From: Sphingopyxis jiangsuensis
Lineage (GTDB): Bacteria > Pseudomonadota > Alphaproteobacteria > Sphingomonadales > Sphingomonadaceae
Direction of reading: 5' to 3'
DNA length: 64,000 nucleotides
Assembly: GCF_016734905.1 (NCBI RefSeq)
Contig: NZ_JAERPO010000003.1
Coordinates: 221,038-285,037, forward strand
Part shown: one piece after another, positions 45,422 through 57,530 of the stretch
Numbering within the stretch: the stretch's first letter is position 1
Layout of the letters: every line of letters begins with the position of its first letter
Position numbers and translations under genes: made by a program
The notes under the pieces: generated by a model
Told to the model about the DNA's origin: nothing
Databases searched by the model: none
The model's input: the letters and a program-made list of their open reading frames with translations, nothing else

Positions 45422-45709
45422 ATGCAATTTCGTCCGCTGCACGACCGCGTGCTCGTCCGCCGTATCGAAGCCGAAGAAAAGACGGCTGGCGGCATCATCA
45501 TCCCCGACACCGCCAAGGAAAAGCCGCAGGAAGGCGAAGTCGTCGCCGTCGGTTCCGGCGCGAAGGCCGAAGACGGCAAGGTCACGCCGCTCGACGTCAA
45601 GGCCGGCGACCGCATCCTGTTCGGCAAATGGTCGGGCACCGAAGTCAAGGTCGACGGCGAAGAGCTGTTGATCATGAAGGAATCGGACATTCTGGGCGTC
45701 GTCGCCTGA
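45422..45709 (+). CDS. groES: Co-chaperonin GroES
   Basis: A 95-residue GroES that caps the GroEL cage. It has the mobile loop ([20 protein letters not shown]) and the roof region ([20 protein letters not shown]). GGAGGG lies upstream of ATG 45422. It is followed by groEL after 77 bases and controlled by CIRCE plus a heat-shock promoter. Confidence 0.98.
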   Translation: MQFRPLHDRVLVRRIEAEEKTAGGIIIPDTAKEKPQEGEVVAVGSGAKAEDGKVTPLDVKAGDRILFGKWSGTEVKVDGEELLIMKESDILGVVA

Positions 45710-45774
45710 ACCGGTTCGGCGTCGCATCGCGGCGCGATTTCAGTGTGAAGTTACGCAGTTTTCTGCCATTTTAA

Positions 45775-47430
<1,656 letters not shown>

Positions 47431-47445
47431 CGACCCCCACAGGTC

Positions 47446-47471
47446 GTCGCCCCCGCGAAGGCGGGGGTCAC
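47446..47471. repeat. Short GC palindrome after groEL
   Basis: CGCCCCCGCGAAGGCGGGGG is a compact hairpin of a sphingomonad intergenic repeat type. Similar elements occur after metH2 (55439-55467) and after ubiK (57179-57206). Confidence 0.6.
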
Positions 47472-47504
47472 ATGCCGACTTGCCGAACGGCCAAGTCGAA
47501 AATC

Positions 47505-47535
47505 GGGCCGGGGGAGCAATCCTCCGGCCCTTTTT
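47505..47535 (+). terminator. Intrinsic terminator of groESL
   Basis: An 11-base-pair stem (GGGCCGGGGGA with TCCTCCGGCCC, one wobble pair) around a GCAA loop is followed by TTTTT. Confidence 0.9.
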
Positions 47536-47595
47536 CGTCGGCGGTGCGGGGGAGGGACATTGCCAGTTCATCGGCGCGCGCATAGCTAGGGCGCG

Positions 47596-48363
47596 ATGAA
47601 CCTGTTTCTCGGCCTATTACTGCTTGTCGCCGCGCAACCTGCCGGGGCCGTCGCGCCCGCGCCGGTCGAACGCTGTGGCTATCGCATCGTGCAAAGCTAT
47701 CCGCATGACAGCGCCTCCTTTACGCAGGGCCTCTTCTGGGACGGCGGGCATCTTTATGAAGGGACCGGCCAATATGGCCGCTCGCGGATCGCGCGCATCG
47801 ACCTTGCGACCGGCAAGGCGCTGAAGGAAGCGCATCTTCCCGCCGACCATTTCGGCGAGGGCATCGTGCGCTGGCGCGACCAGATCATCGGCGTGACCTG
47901 GCAAAATGGCGTCGGCCACCGCTGGCGGTTCAAGGATTTCAAGCCGGTCGGCACCTTCACCTACGCGGGCGAAGGATGGGGGCTGACCCTCCACGGCGAC
48001 AGCCTTGTCCTCAGCGACGGGACGCCGGTGCTCCGCTTTCTCGACCCCGCGACGATGACCGAGCGGCGGCGCGTCACGGTTCAATTCCAGGGCAAGCCCG
48101 TCCCGATGCTCAACGAACTCGAAACGATCGACGGCCAGATCTGGGCCAATGTCTGGATGACCGATTTCATCGTCCGCATCGACCCCGCCAGCGGCGATAT
48201 CGTGTCGGTCGTCGACCTGTCGGGACTCAAGGCCGACGCGGGAGTCACGGGCAGCGACCGCGTCCTCAACGGGATTGCATGGGACGCGGACAAACGCCGC
48301 CTGTTCGTGACCGGCAAATATTGGCCAAAGCTTTACGAAATTGCGCTCGCGGACTGCCGTTAG
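47596..48363 (+). CDS. Glutaminyl-peptide cyclotransferase, beta-propeller type
   Basis: A 255-residue exported glutamine cyclotransferase. After a signal peptide it shows YPHDSASFTQGLFWDGGHLYEG, LNELETIDGQIWANVW and VLNGIAWDADKRRLFVTGK, the plant/bacterial five-bladed propeller QC family. It converts N-terminal glutamine of proteins to pyroglutamate. ATG 47596 begins the signal peptide. The stop overlaps the convergent lipoprotein stop by 4 bases. Confidence 0.92.
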   Translation: MNLFLGLLLLVAAQPAGAVAPAPVERCGYRIVQSYPHDSASFTQGLFWDGGHLYEGTGQYGRSRIARIDLATGKALKEAHLPADHFGEGIVRWRDQIIGVTWQNGVGHRWRFKDFKPVGTFTYAGEGWGLTLHGDSLVLSDGTPVLRFLDPATMTERRRVTVQFQGKPVPMLNELETIDGQIWANVWMTDFIVRIDPASGDIVSVVDLSGLKADAGVTGSDRVLNGIAWDADKRRLFVTGKYWPKLYEIALADCR

Positions 48364-48569
48364 TCGGCTCCGGCGCCCGCTTCGGCCTTCGCCTCCGCCT
48401 GCTCCTGTCCGGCTACGGGTGGCGCGTCGCGGCTTTCGAGCATTTCGGCGGCAGCGTCGAGCGCCTTGGCCTCGCTGACGGTCACGCCGCCGGGACCGGG
48501 TTCGTTTTCGGTGCGGCTGCATCCTGTCGTCGCAAGAACGGCCAGCGCCAGCAGTCCGAACATCCTCAT
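48360..48569 (-). CDS. Small predicted lipoprotein
   Basis: A 69-residue protein: hydrophobic leader (MRMFGLLALAVLATTGC) ending in a probable lipidated cysteine, then an Ala/Glu-rich tail (KALDAAAEMLESRDAPP). The lipobox (ATTGC) is not ideal. ATG 48569 has GGAG seven bases upstream. A terminator lies just before this Shine-Dalgarno, so the gene may depend on readthrough or a promoter within the hairpin region. Function unknown. Confidence 0.6.
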   Translation of the reverse strand: MRMFGLLALAVLATTGCSRTENEPGPGGVTVSEAKALDAAAEMLESRDAPPVAGQEQAEAKAEAGAGAD

Positions 48570-48584
48570 CGTCTGGCTCCAAAG

Positions 48585-48616
48585 AAAAAGGGCTCCATTC
48601 GCGAAGAATGGAGCCC
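48585..48616 (-). terminator. Terminator between two small lipoprotein genes
   Basis: A perfect 11-base-pair stem (GGGCTCCATTC / GAATGGAGCCC) with a 5-base loop, followed on the minus strand by five U. It ends the 98-residue lipoprotein gene and sits 16 bases before the start codon of the next. Confidence 0.85.
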
Positions 48617-48643
48617 CTTGTCGTAACACCAAAGGCGCGACGC

Positions 48644-48940
48644 TTACTGCGCGTCGTTGGCTTTGGCTGCTTCGGTTTCGGCTTCGATCTTGTCGCCAGC
48701 CGCCGCAGCAGCGTCGCCCGCAGCGTTGACGGTGCCTTCGACGGCGTTGCCCGCATCGGCAGCGGCATCGGCGGTCGCGTCGGCAGCATCGGCAGCGCCT
48801 TCGGCCATCGCGTCGCCGGTGGCTTCGACGTCATCGGCCATGGCCGCGCCGGCTTCCGACGTTTCGTCCTGAGCCTTTTCCGAGCAAGCAGCGAGGCTGA
48901 AGGCCGCGGCGGCCATCGAGGCGATTACGAATTTGCGCAT
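48644..48940 (-). CDS. Alanine-rich small lipoprotein
   Basis: A 98-residue protein with a lipoprotein signal (MRKFVIASMAAAAFSLAAC) and a mature part made almost wholly of Ala, Asp, Glu and Gly in a helical pattern (GAADAADATADAAADAGNAV). ATG 48940 has AAAGGA upstream. It resembles the 105-residue lipoprotein just upstream, probably a tandem duplicate. Such proteins could form coiled coils in the periplasm; no function can be assigned. Confidence 0.75.
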   Translation of the reverse strand: MRKFVIASMAAAAFSLAACSEKAQDETSEAGAAMADDVEATGDAMAEGAADAADATADAAADAGNAVEGTVNAAGDAAAAAGDKIEAETEAAKANDAQ

Positions 48941-49062
48941 GAAAATTCCTTTCAACTTCCCCCGTGACCCGAACCGGCCACGCTGTGCGAAGGCTTAACC
49001 CCCGATGAAGCGATTGGCAACCGGCTAGGGCAGGCCTGCGTCTTGGCGGTTGAATTTCAAAG

Positions 49063-49094
49063 AAAAAGGGGCTGCCGGTCGCGCCGACAACCCC
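49063..49094 (-). terminator. Terminator after the 105-residue lipoprotein gene
   Basis: An 11-pair stem (two G-U pairs) with a 5-base loop, followed on the minus strand by a run of five U. Same layout as at 48585-48616. Confidence 0.75.
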
Positions 49095-49127
49095 TTGTTC
49101 GAACCGGTATGGAAACCGGAAAGAAGC

Positions 49128-49445
49128 TTACTTCGTGGCTTCTTCCATCGCGCCCTTGGCGGCCGCGGTTGCTTCCTTGGCAGCATCGGCAGCTTCGGTC
49201 GCCTTGTCGGCGGCTGCGCTCGCTGCGTCGGCGGCTTCGCCCGCGGCAGCCGCGGTTGCATCGGCGGCTTCGGCCGTCGCGTCCGCAGCACCTTCGGCCG
49301 CTTCCATCGCGCCGTCAGCAGCACCTTCGACCGTTGCAGCCGCGTCGTCGGCGGTGGCAGCCGCGTCGTCGGCGGTCTTTTCGGCGCAAGCCGCGAGGCC
49401 GAGCGAAGCCGCGGCAACGAGCGACAGAGTGATCGACTTTTTCAT
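49128..49445 (-). CDS. Alanine-rich small lipoprotein, paralogue
   Basis: A 105-residue lipoprotein: MKKSITLSLVAAASLGLAAC signal, then an Ala-rich, negatively charged helical body (EAADATAAAAGEAADAASAA) ending in a Lys/Glu-richer helix (EATAAAKGAMEEATK). AGAGGGG precedes ATG 49445. Together with 48644-48940 it forms a tandem pair, each with its own terminator. An unrelated frame extends upstream to 50474 and is a shadow. Confidence 0.75.
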   Translation of the reverse strand: MKKSITLSLVAAASLGLAACAEKTADDAAATADDAAATVEGAADGAMEAAEGAADATAEAADATAAAAGEAADAASAAADKATEAADAAKEATAAAKGAMEEATK

Positions 49446-49637
49446 GTGGGAAACCCCTCTCGATTGAACTTCCGACCGGCACGCGATCGCCTTGCGACCG
49501 CTGAAATGCCAATCGCGCTCAGGGGTACAGGCTCGCCAAATGGCGCGCAACGTACTTTTTGGGAACAATCGGCGTGCGTCGTCGCAAATTGACATTGCGG
49601 GTGTCAAAGGTGGGAGAATTTGCGGCGATGTCATCGG

Positions 49638-49666
49638 TTGACCAGATATAAAGAAAACTTTATATG
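49638..49666 (+). promoter_or_regulatory. Sigma-70 promoter overlapped by a perfect operator palindrome
   Basis: TTGACC (49638-49643), 17 bases, TATATG (49661-49666) make a strong promoter. ATATAAAG-AAAA-CTTTATAT (49646-49665) fills the space between -35 and -10, a typical repressor site, probably for the ArsR-type regulator it precedes. The predicted start is at about 49672-49674, on or next to the GTG start codon. Confidence 0.8.
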
Positions 49667-49673
49667 TAGCCTC

Positions 49674-50660
49674 GTGACCGATTTGCTCGACATTTTTCGC
49701 GCGCTTGCCGACCCGACGCGGCTGCGAATCGTGGCGCTGCTGCGCGAGATGGAGCTTGCCATCGGCGAACTGGCGGTGGTTCTCGATCAGAGCCAACCGC
49801 GGGTGTCGCGGCACGTGCGGATTTTGGTCGATGCCGGGATGATCGAACGCCGACGCGAGGGTAGCTGGGTTTTCCTGCGGATCGTCGAGGACGGCGCGAT
49901 CGGAGAGGCGATCGCCCGCGCGGAGAATTGGCCCTATTCGGCGCGCGAGGCGCGCGTCATCGCGCACGATGCACGGCGCCTCGCCGCCGTCCGGACCGAG
50001 CGGGCCGCCGCCGCCGAACGTTATTTTGCCGACCATGCCGCTGAATGGGACGCGATCCGTTCGCGCCATGTGGCCGAGAGCGAGGTCGAAGCGGCAATGC
50101 TCGCGATGATGCACAACCGGCGGCTCGGCCATATGCTCGACGTCGGCACCGGAACGGGCCGGATGGCGGAAATTTTCGCGCCGACCGTGCGACGGATCAC
50201 CGCGCTCGACCGCAGCCCCGAAATGCTGCGCCTTGCCCGCGCCAAACTTGCCGACCAGTCGATTCCGATCGACCTCGTCCAGGGCGATTTCCTGAACCTG
50301 CCGATGGCCGACACCAGTATCGACAGTGTCGTGATGCACCAGTCGCTTCACTTCGCGCACGAACCCGATCGGGTGATTGCGGAAGCGGCGCGCGTCCTGC
50401 GCGGCGGCGGGCATTTGCTCATCGTCGATTTCGCCCCGCACGAGCAGGAGGATCTGCGCACGCTGGCGGCGCACGCGCGGCTCGGTTTTTCCGACGGCCA
50501 GATCCGCGGCTGGTTCGCATCAGCCGGACTGGTGCTCGAATCGACCCAGACGCTCGAGGGTGGATCGCTGGCGGTCAAGCTATGGCTCGGCCGACGGCGG
50601 AGCGACGAAGAACAAGATCCCGCCACCGAAGGCGGCCAGACCAAAAGGCTTGCGGCATGA
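49674..50660 (+). CDS. ArsR-type regulator fused to a SAM methyltransferase fold
   Basis: A 328-residue two-domain protein: an ArsR/SmtB winged helix (FRALADPTRLRIVALLREME, QSQPRVSRHVRILVDAGMIE) and a class I methyltransferase domain with LDVGTGTGRMAE (about 155-166). Linkage to metF and metH and the palindrome upstream indicate a methionine-cycle repressor that senses SAM or SAH (SahR-like). The GTG at 49674 is the only sensible start; the promoter position implies a leaderless mRNA. Its stop overlaps metF (ATGA). Confidence 0.88.
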   Translation: MTDLLDIFRALADPTRLRIVALLREMELAIGELAVVLDQSQPRVSRHVRILVDAGMIERRREGSWVFLRIVEDGAIGEAIARAENWPYSAREARVIAHDARRLAAVRTERAAAAERYFADHAAEWDAIRSRHVAESEVEAAMLAMMHNRRLGHMLDVGTGTGRMAEIFAPTVRRITALDRSPEMLRLARAKLADQSIPIDLVQGDFLNLPMADTSIDSVVMHQSLHFAHEPDRVIAEAARVLRGGGHLLIVDFAPHEQEDLRTLAAHARLGFSDGQIRGWFASAGLVLESTQTLEGGSLAVKLWLGRRRSDEEQDPATEGGQTKRLAA

Positions 50661-51598
50661 CGACCAATTTGAATTCGCTTTCGGAGGCGCGCCGTGCCGC
50701 AGCCTCGCCCCTGTTCGCCAATCTCGACGGCGACATCGGCGTCAGTTTCGAATTTTTTCCGCCGAAGAGCGAGAGGATGGAGGCGCAGCTTTGGGATACG
50801 TTCCACACGCTCGAGCCGCTCGCTCCGCGCTTCGTTTCGGTGACCTATGGCGCGGGCGGATCGACGCGCGAGCGCACGCACGCGACCGTCGCGCGCATCG
50901 CCCGCGAAAGCAGTGTCCCGCCGGCTGCGCATCTCACCTGCGTCGAAGCGTCGCGCGCGGAGATCGACGAGGTGGCGCACGCCTATTGGGATGCGGGGGT
51001 GCGCCATATCGTCGCGCTGCGCGGCGATGTTCCGGGCGGCGGTGCCTATCGCGCGCACCCGCAAGGCTATGGCAATGCCATCGAACTGGTTGCAGGGCTG
51101 AAAGCGGTGGCGCCGTTCGACATCTCGGTCGCGGCCTACCCCGAAGTCCATCCCGACGCCGATTGTCCGCAGGCCGACCTCGACAATCTGAAGCGCAAGC
51201 TCGATGCGGGGGCAACGCGGGCGATCACGCAATTCTTCTTCTCGCCCGACGCCTTTCTGCGTTTCCGCGACGCGGCGGCGGCGGCGGGGATCGACGCGCC
51301 GATCGTGCCCGGTATCCTGCCGGTGTCGAACGTGTCGCAGACGCGGCGCATGGCCGATATGTGCGGCACTGCGATCCCCGCGTGGATGGCGGGGCTGTTC
51401 GAAGGGCTGGACGATCACCCCGCCGCGCGTCAGCTCGTCGCGGCGACGATCGCCGCCGAAATGTGCCGCCGCCTCTATGCGGGGGGCGTGCGCGATTTCC
51501 ATTTCTACACGCTCAACCGAGCGGAGCTTAGCTACGCCATCTGTCATTTGCTCGGGCTGCGTCCCAGGACCGCCCCCGCGTCGGAGAAAGCCGCATGA
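50657..51598 (+). CDS. metF: Methylenetetrahydrofolate reductase
   Basis: A 313-residue FAD enzyme that reduces 5,10-methylene-THF to 5-methyl-THF, the methyl donor for MetH. VSFEFFPPKSERMEAQLW, HLTCVEASRAEID, VALRGDVPGG and ITQFFFSPDAFLRF are the family blocks. It overlaps the regulator upstream and metH1 downstream by 4 bases each, so the three are translationally coupled. Confidence 0.96.
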   Translation: MTTNLNSLSEARRAAASPLFANLDGDIGVSFEFFPPKSERMEAQLWDTFHTLEPLAPRFVSVTYGAGGSTRERTHATVARIARESSVPPAAHLTCVEASRAEIDEVAHAYWDAGVRHIVALRGDVPGGGAYRAHPQGYGNAIELVAGLKAVAPFDISVAAYPEVHPDADCPQADLDNLKRKLDAGATRAITQFFFSPDAFLRFRDAAAAAGIDAPIVPGILPVSNVSQTRRMADMCGTAIPAWMAGLFEGLDDHPAARQLVAATIAAEMCRRLYAGGVRDFHFYTLNRAELSYAICHLLGLRPRTAPASEKAA

Positions 51599-52659
51599 CC
51601 GCACCATCGACCGAAAGCGCGCGCGACGCGCTGATCGCCGCAGCCAGCGAACGCATCCTGCTCACCGATGGCGGCTGGGGCACGCAGATACAGGAACGCA
51701 AGCTGGGTGAGGCCGACTATGCCGGCAACCTCGGCCTGACGCACGATCAGAAGGGCAACAACGACATCCTTGCGCTGACGCGGCAGGACGTCGTGACCGC
51801 GATCGGTGAAGCCTATCTGGCGGCAGGGTCGGACATCGTTTCGACCAACACCTTCAGCGCAAACCGGATCAGCCAGGCCGATTACGGCGCTGAAGCGCTC
51901 GTCGCCGACATCAATCATGAAAGCGCGCGGCTGGGTCGCGAAGCCGCCGACAAATATCAGGCTTTGGACGGCCGCCGCCGTTTTGTCGCGGGTGCCGTGG
52001 GTCCGACGAACAAGACATTGTCGCTGTCGCCCGACGTCAATAATCCCGGCTTTCGCGAGATCGACTTCGACGAATTGAAGGATGTCTATCGCGAGCAGGT
52101 CGTCGCGCTTGCCGAAGGCGGCGCCGATTTCATCCTGATCGAGACGATTTTCGATACGCTCAACGCCAAGGCGGGGATCGCCGCGACGCTCGAGGCCGAA
52201 GCATCGGTCGGGCGCGAGCTGCCGCTGATGATTTCGATGACCCTGACCGACCTGTCGGGGCGCAACCTGTCGGGGCACACGGTCGAAGCCTTCTGGTATG
52301 CGGTGCGTCACGCAAAGCCGCTGACGATCGGGCTCAACTGTTCGTTCGGCGCGGCGCAGCTTCGCCCGCATGTGAAGGTATTGTCCGAGCTCGCCGACGC
52401 GTTGGTGATGGTTTATCCGAACGCGGGGCTTCCGAACGAACTTGGCGAATATGACGAGATGCCGGAAACGACGGCCGAGCTGGTTCGCGAATGGGCCGCG
52501 CATGGGCAGGTCAATATATTGGGCGGCTGCTGCGGCTCGACGCCCGCGCATATCGCGGCGATGGCGCAGGCGATCGAAGGATTGGCGCCGCGGCACATTC
52601 CCGAAGTGCCGGTGCGGACGCGGCTGGCGGGGCTAGAGCCATTCACGATGGCGGCTTGA
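51595..52659 (+). CDS. metH1: MetH homocysteine-binding module as a separate protein
   Basis: A 354-residue homocysteine S-methyltransferase domain corresponding to the N-terminal module of MetH. LTDGGWGTQIQERKLGEADY, GADFILIETIFDTLNAKAG and the zinc ligands in GLNCSFGA and LGGCCGSTPAHI are present. The rest of MetH is encoded by the next gene, so this organism uses a two-protein methionine synthase, as other sphingomonads do. The start overlaps the metF stop (ATGA). Confidence 0.93.
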   Translation: MTAPSTESARDALIAAASERILLTDGGWGTQIQERKLGEADYAGNLGLTHDQKGNNDILALTRQDVVTAIGEAYLAAGSDIVSTNTFSANRISQADYGAEALVADINHESARLGREAADKYQALDGRRRFVAGAVGPTNKTLSLSPDVNNPGFREIDFDELKDVYREQVVALAEGGADFILIETIFDTLNAKAGIAATLEAEASVGRELPLMISMTLTDLSGRNLSGHTVEAFWYAVRHAKPLTIGLNCSFGAAQLRPHVKVLSELADALVMVYPNAGLPNELGEYDEMPETTAELVREWAAHGQVNILGGCCGSTPAHIAAMAQAIEGLAPRHIPEVPVRTRLAGLEPFTMAA

Positions 52660-52663
52660 TTTA

Positions 52664-52800
52664 GCCCCTCCCCTTCAGGGGAGGGGTAGTGAGACTTGGT
52701 CCGGCGTCCAGCCGGGCCTTTAGTCGAGCGGGGTGGGGCCATCGGCCTTGCGCAACCTCGACAGCCCCCACCCCAACCCCTCCCCTGAAGGGGAGGGGCC
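52664..52800 (+). repeat. Twin-hairpin repeat between metH1 and metH2
   Basis: Two GC hairpins, CCCCTCCCC-TTCA-GGGGAGGGG (52665-52686) and CCCCTCCCC-TGAA-GGGGAGGGG (52777-52798), bracket about 90 bases and are inverted copies of each other. The last arm supplies the Shine-Dalgarno of metH2, so ribosome access may depend on this hairpin. Confidence 0.8.
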
Positions 52801-52805
52801 TTAGA

Positions 52806-55436
<2,631 letters not shown>

Positions 55437-55438
55437 TA

Positions 55439-55467
55439 CGTCGTCCCCGCTTTCGCAGGGGCGACGG
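55439..55467 (+). terminator. Hairpin after metH2 (repeat-derived)
   Basis: CGTCGTCCCCGC pairs with GCAGGGGCGACG apart from one unpaired base. It lies directly after the metH2 stop; no strong U-tract follows. The rest of the 131-base gap holds nothing recognisable. Confidence 0.45.
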
Positions 55468-55567
55468 TTATTAATCGGCGCATCTACGCCTGTCCGAAAC
55501 CGAGACAGGCGCGCGGTTAACCAGCCTTGCACACGACTGCGCCGGCGACGTCGGCTAAACGGCCGTC

Positions 55568-56521
55568 ATGATCCGGCTGATTTTTGCGCGGCCCGTGCTG
55601 CCGCTATTCGCGCTCCCGCTGTTGCTCGCGCCCGCGCCGCTGCCCGCGCAAACGGGCGGTGCGCCCTATAGTATCGACGGGCGCGGCTTTGCGCGGCTGC
55701 AGGAAGCCGTCGATGCGATCGGCGATGGCGAGGGCGTGATCCGCATCGCGCCCGGCTATCACCGCGACTGCGCGGTGCAGAGTGCGGGGCGCGTCGCCTT
55801 TGTCGCCGCCGAGCCGGGGCGTGCAATCTTCGATGGCGTCGCTTGCGAGGGCAAGGCGGCGCTCGTGCTGCGCGGCGCAGGCGCACGCGTCGAGGGCCTT
55901 GTGTTCCAGAATATGCGCGTGCCCGACGGCAATGGCGCGGGGATCCGGCTCGAACGGAGTGACCTCGAGGTTGCGGACAGCCTGTTCCGCAACAGCGAGG
56001 AAGGCATATTGACCGCTGACGACCCGCGCGCGGCACTGACCATCGACCGTTCGACCTTCTCGCGCCTCGGGCGCTGCGACCGCGGGCTGAGCTGCGCGCA
56101 CAGCGTCTATACCGGCATCTACGGCCGCCTGACGGTCACGCGCACGCGCTTCGAAAAAGGGAGCGGCGGCCATTATCTGAAATCGCGCGCGGTGGTGGTC
56201 GATGTCAGCGACAACAGCTTCGACGACACGCAGGGGACGGGCACCAACTATATGATCGATCTGCCGTCGGGATCGGTCGGGCGCATCACCGGCAATCTGT
56301 TCGTCCAGGGGCGCGACAAGGAAAATTATTCGGCCTTGATCGCCGTGGCGGCTGAAGAGCGGAAAAACCCGTCGCGCGGGCTTTCGATAGCCAACAATCG
56401 CGCGCGTCTCCCCGACGACATGGAGCGCAAGTCGGTGTTCGTCGCCGACTGGAGCGGCGAGCCGCTGGCGATTGCGGCGAATGATCTGGGGCCCGGGCTG
56501 ACGCGGTTCGAGAAGCGATAA
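55568..56521 (+). CDS. Exported right-handed beta-helix protein
   Basis: A 317-residue protein with a signal peptide (cleavage near PLPAQTGG). The repeating short strands with aligned residues (GVIRIAPGYH, RVEGLVFQNM, GAGIRLERSDLEVADSLFRN, LTVTRTRFEK, VVVDVSDNSFDD, GRITGNLFVQG) indicate a parallel beta-helix as in polysaccharide lyases and pectate-lyase-like repeat proteins. No catalytic motif stands out. ATG 55568 begins the signal peptide. Function unknown, probably periplasmic or surface-located. Confidence 0.82.
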   Translation: MIRLIFARPVLPLFALPLLLAPAPLPAQTGGAPYSIDGRGFARLQEAVDAIGDGEGVIRIAPGYHRDCAVQSAGRVAFVAAEPGRAIFDGVACEGKAALVLRGAGARVEGLVFQNMRVPDGNGAGIRLERSDLEVADSLFRNSEEGILTADDPRAALTIDRSTFSRLGRCDRGLSCAHSVYTGIYGRLTVTRTRFEKGSGGHYLKSRAVVVDVSDNSFDDTQGTGTNYMIDLPSGSVGRITGNLFVQGRDKENYSALIAVAAEERKNPSRGLSIANNRARLPDDMERKSVFVADWSGEPLAIAANDLGPGLTRFEKR

Positions 56522-56535
56522 GCCACCTTCAAATC

Positions 56536-56614
56536 CCGTTCGTGTCGAGCGAAGTCGAGACACGGGAGGCCACGCGCGATGTCCGCGTGTCTCGACTTCG
56601 CTCGACACGAACGG
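56536..56614. repeat. Second copy of the GTTCGTGTCGAGCGAAGTCGAG palindrome
   Basis: Arms 56536-56563 and 56587-56614 are exact inverted complements over at least 26 bases, around a 23-base loop. It lies between the convergent beta-helix and YbjN genes. Confidence 0.85.
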
Positions 56615-56628
56615 ATCAGGCGGGAGCG

Positions 56629-57135
56629 TTAAGCCTCGCCGCGCGTTTCGATGAGCGAGGCCGCGAGCGCTTCGGCGGGCGATTTTCCACCCCACAGCAC
56701 GAACTGGAACACCGGGTAAAAGCGCTCGCATTCGTCGATGGCGCTTTCGACCAGCGTTTCGGTAAGGTCGAGCGTCAACGCCGCGTCGCTGCCGACAAGC
56801 ATGCCATGGCGGAAGAGGATCGTGCCGCTGTTCGACCACAACTCGAAATGGCCGAGCCACAATTGCTCGTTGATCAGCGCCAGCGCCTCGTGCGCGACGG
56901 TGCGCTTATCCTCGACCACACGGATGTCGGGAAAGGCGAGAAGCTGGATGACGCCGTCATCGGGGCGCCAGACAGCGCGCAATTCATAGGTCGTCCAACT
57001 GCCCTGCGCGGTCGCGACAATCTCGTCCTCGCCAACCATTTCGTGCGGCCAGTCGTGCGCCGCAAAATAGGAGGCGAGCATGTCCATCGGCGCAGCTTCC
57101 TGGCCGTCGTCATCGTCGTAGATATCGTCACTCAT
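56629..57135 (-). CDS. YbjN domain-containing protein
   Basis: A 168-residue YbjN-family protein: MDMLASYFAAHDWPHEMVGED, then a barrel with LLAFPDIRVVEDKR, INEQLWLGHFELWSNSGTIL and the C-terminal helix ECERFYPVFQFVLW. These proteins have a secretion-chaperone-like fold and have been linked to stress and motility, without a defined reaction. The N-terminus is acidic (DDIYDDDDG). ATG 57135 is the only suitable start. Confidence 0.85.
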   Translation of the reverse strand: MSDDIYDDDDGQEAAPMDMLASYFAAHDWPHEMVGEDEIVATAQGSWTTYELRAVWRPDDGVIQLLAFPDIRVVEDKRTVAHEALALINEQLWLGHFELWSNSGTILFRHGMLVGSDAALTLDLTETLVESAIDECERFYPVFQFVLWGGKSPAEALAASLIETRGEA

Positions 57136-57178
57136 AGTCGCTGCCCTAGCCGTTCTCGGGTAAGGTTGCGAGTCTGGC

Positions 57179-57206
57179 CGTCACCCCAGCCTTCGCCGGG
57201 GTGGCG
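57179..57206 (-). terminator. Hairpin after ubiK
   Basis: CGTCACCCC and GGGGTGGCG pair (one wobble) around a 10-base loop, directly after the ubiK stop on the minus strand. No clear U-tract follows; it belongs to the short GC-palindrome repeat type. Confidence 0.4.
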
Positions 57207-57207
57207 A

Positions 57208-57528
57208 TCATGCCTTCGGTGCAGCCCTTGGCTTGCGCGCTGCCGGCTTGGTCGGCGCCTTTGGCGCCGCAGCCTTGGGCGCGGGCTTTACCGTTCCCTC
57301 AAGCTTGTCGAGCCGTGCCTTGAGCGCATCGGCTTCGGCGCGCGCCTTGGCGGCCATTTCCTTCACCGCCTCGAATTCCTCGCGGCTGACGAAATCCATG
57401 CTGCCGACCCATTCCTTCGCGCGCTCGCGCATCGCCGCCTCGGCCTCGCGGCCGGCGCCGGCGACGGTGCCGGCGATGCCGTTCACCATCTTGGCCAGAT
57501 CGTCGAAAAAGCGGTTCTCGCTCTGCAT
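57208..57528 (-). CDS. ubiK: UbiK family ubiquinone-biosynthesis accessory factor
   Basis: A 106-residue BMFP/UbiK protein: amphipathic N-terminal helix (FFDDLAKMVNGIAGTVAGAG), EWVGSMDFVSREEFEAVKEM, then a coiled coil (ADALKARLDKLEG) and a Lys/Pro/Ala-rich tail. UbiK binds UbiJ and lipids and aids late ubiquinone steps. It starts 2 bases after the tspO stop, in one operon. The basic tail (KPAARKPRAAPKA) is longer than in E. coli. Confidence 0.88.
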   Translation of the reverse strand: MQSENRFFDDLAKMVNGIAGTVAGAGREAEAAMRERAKEWVGSMDFVSREEFEAVKEMAAKARAEADALKARLDKLEGTVKPAPKAAAPKAPTKPAARKPRAAPKA

Positions 57529-57530
57529 GC

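Noticed and set aside
49600..49674. A SAM, SAH or cobalamin riboswitch before the methionine operon
   Set aside because: The promoter leaves essentially no leader RNA, and no conserved riboswitch core is visible upstream or between metH1 and metH2.
49128..50474. A long minus-strand frame joining the lipoprotein to a 340-residue N-terminal extension
   Set aside because: The extension is antisense to the ArsR-methyltransferase gene; the lipoprotein signal peptide and its Shine-Dalgarno begin at 49445.
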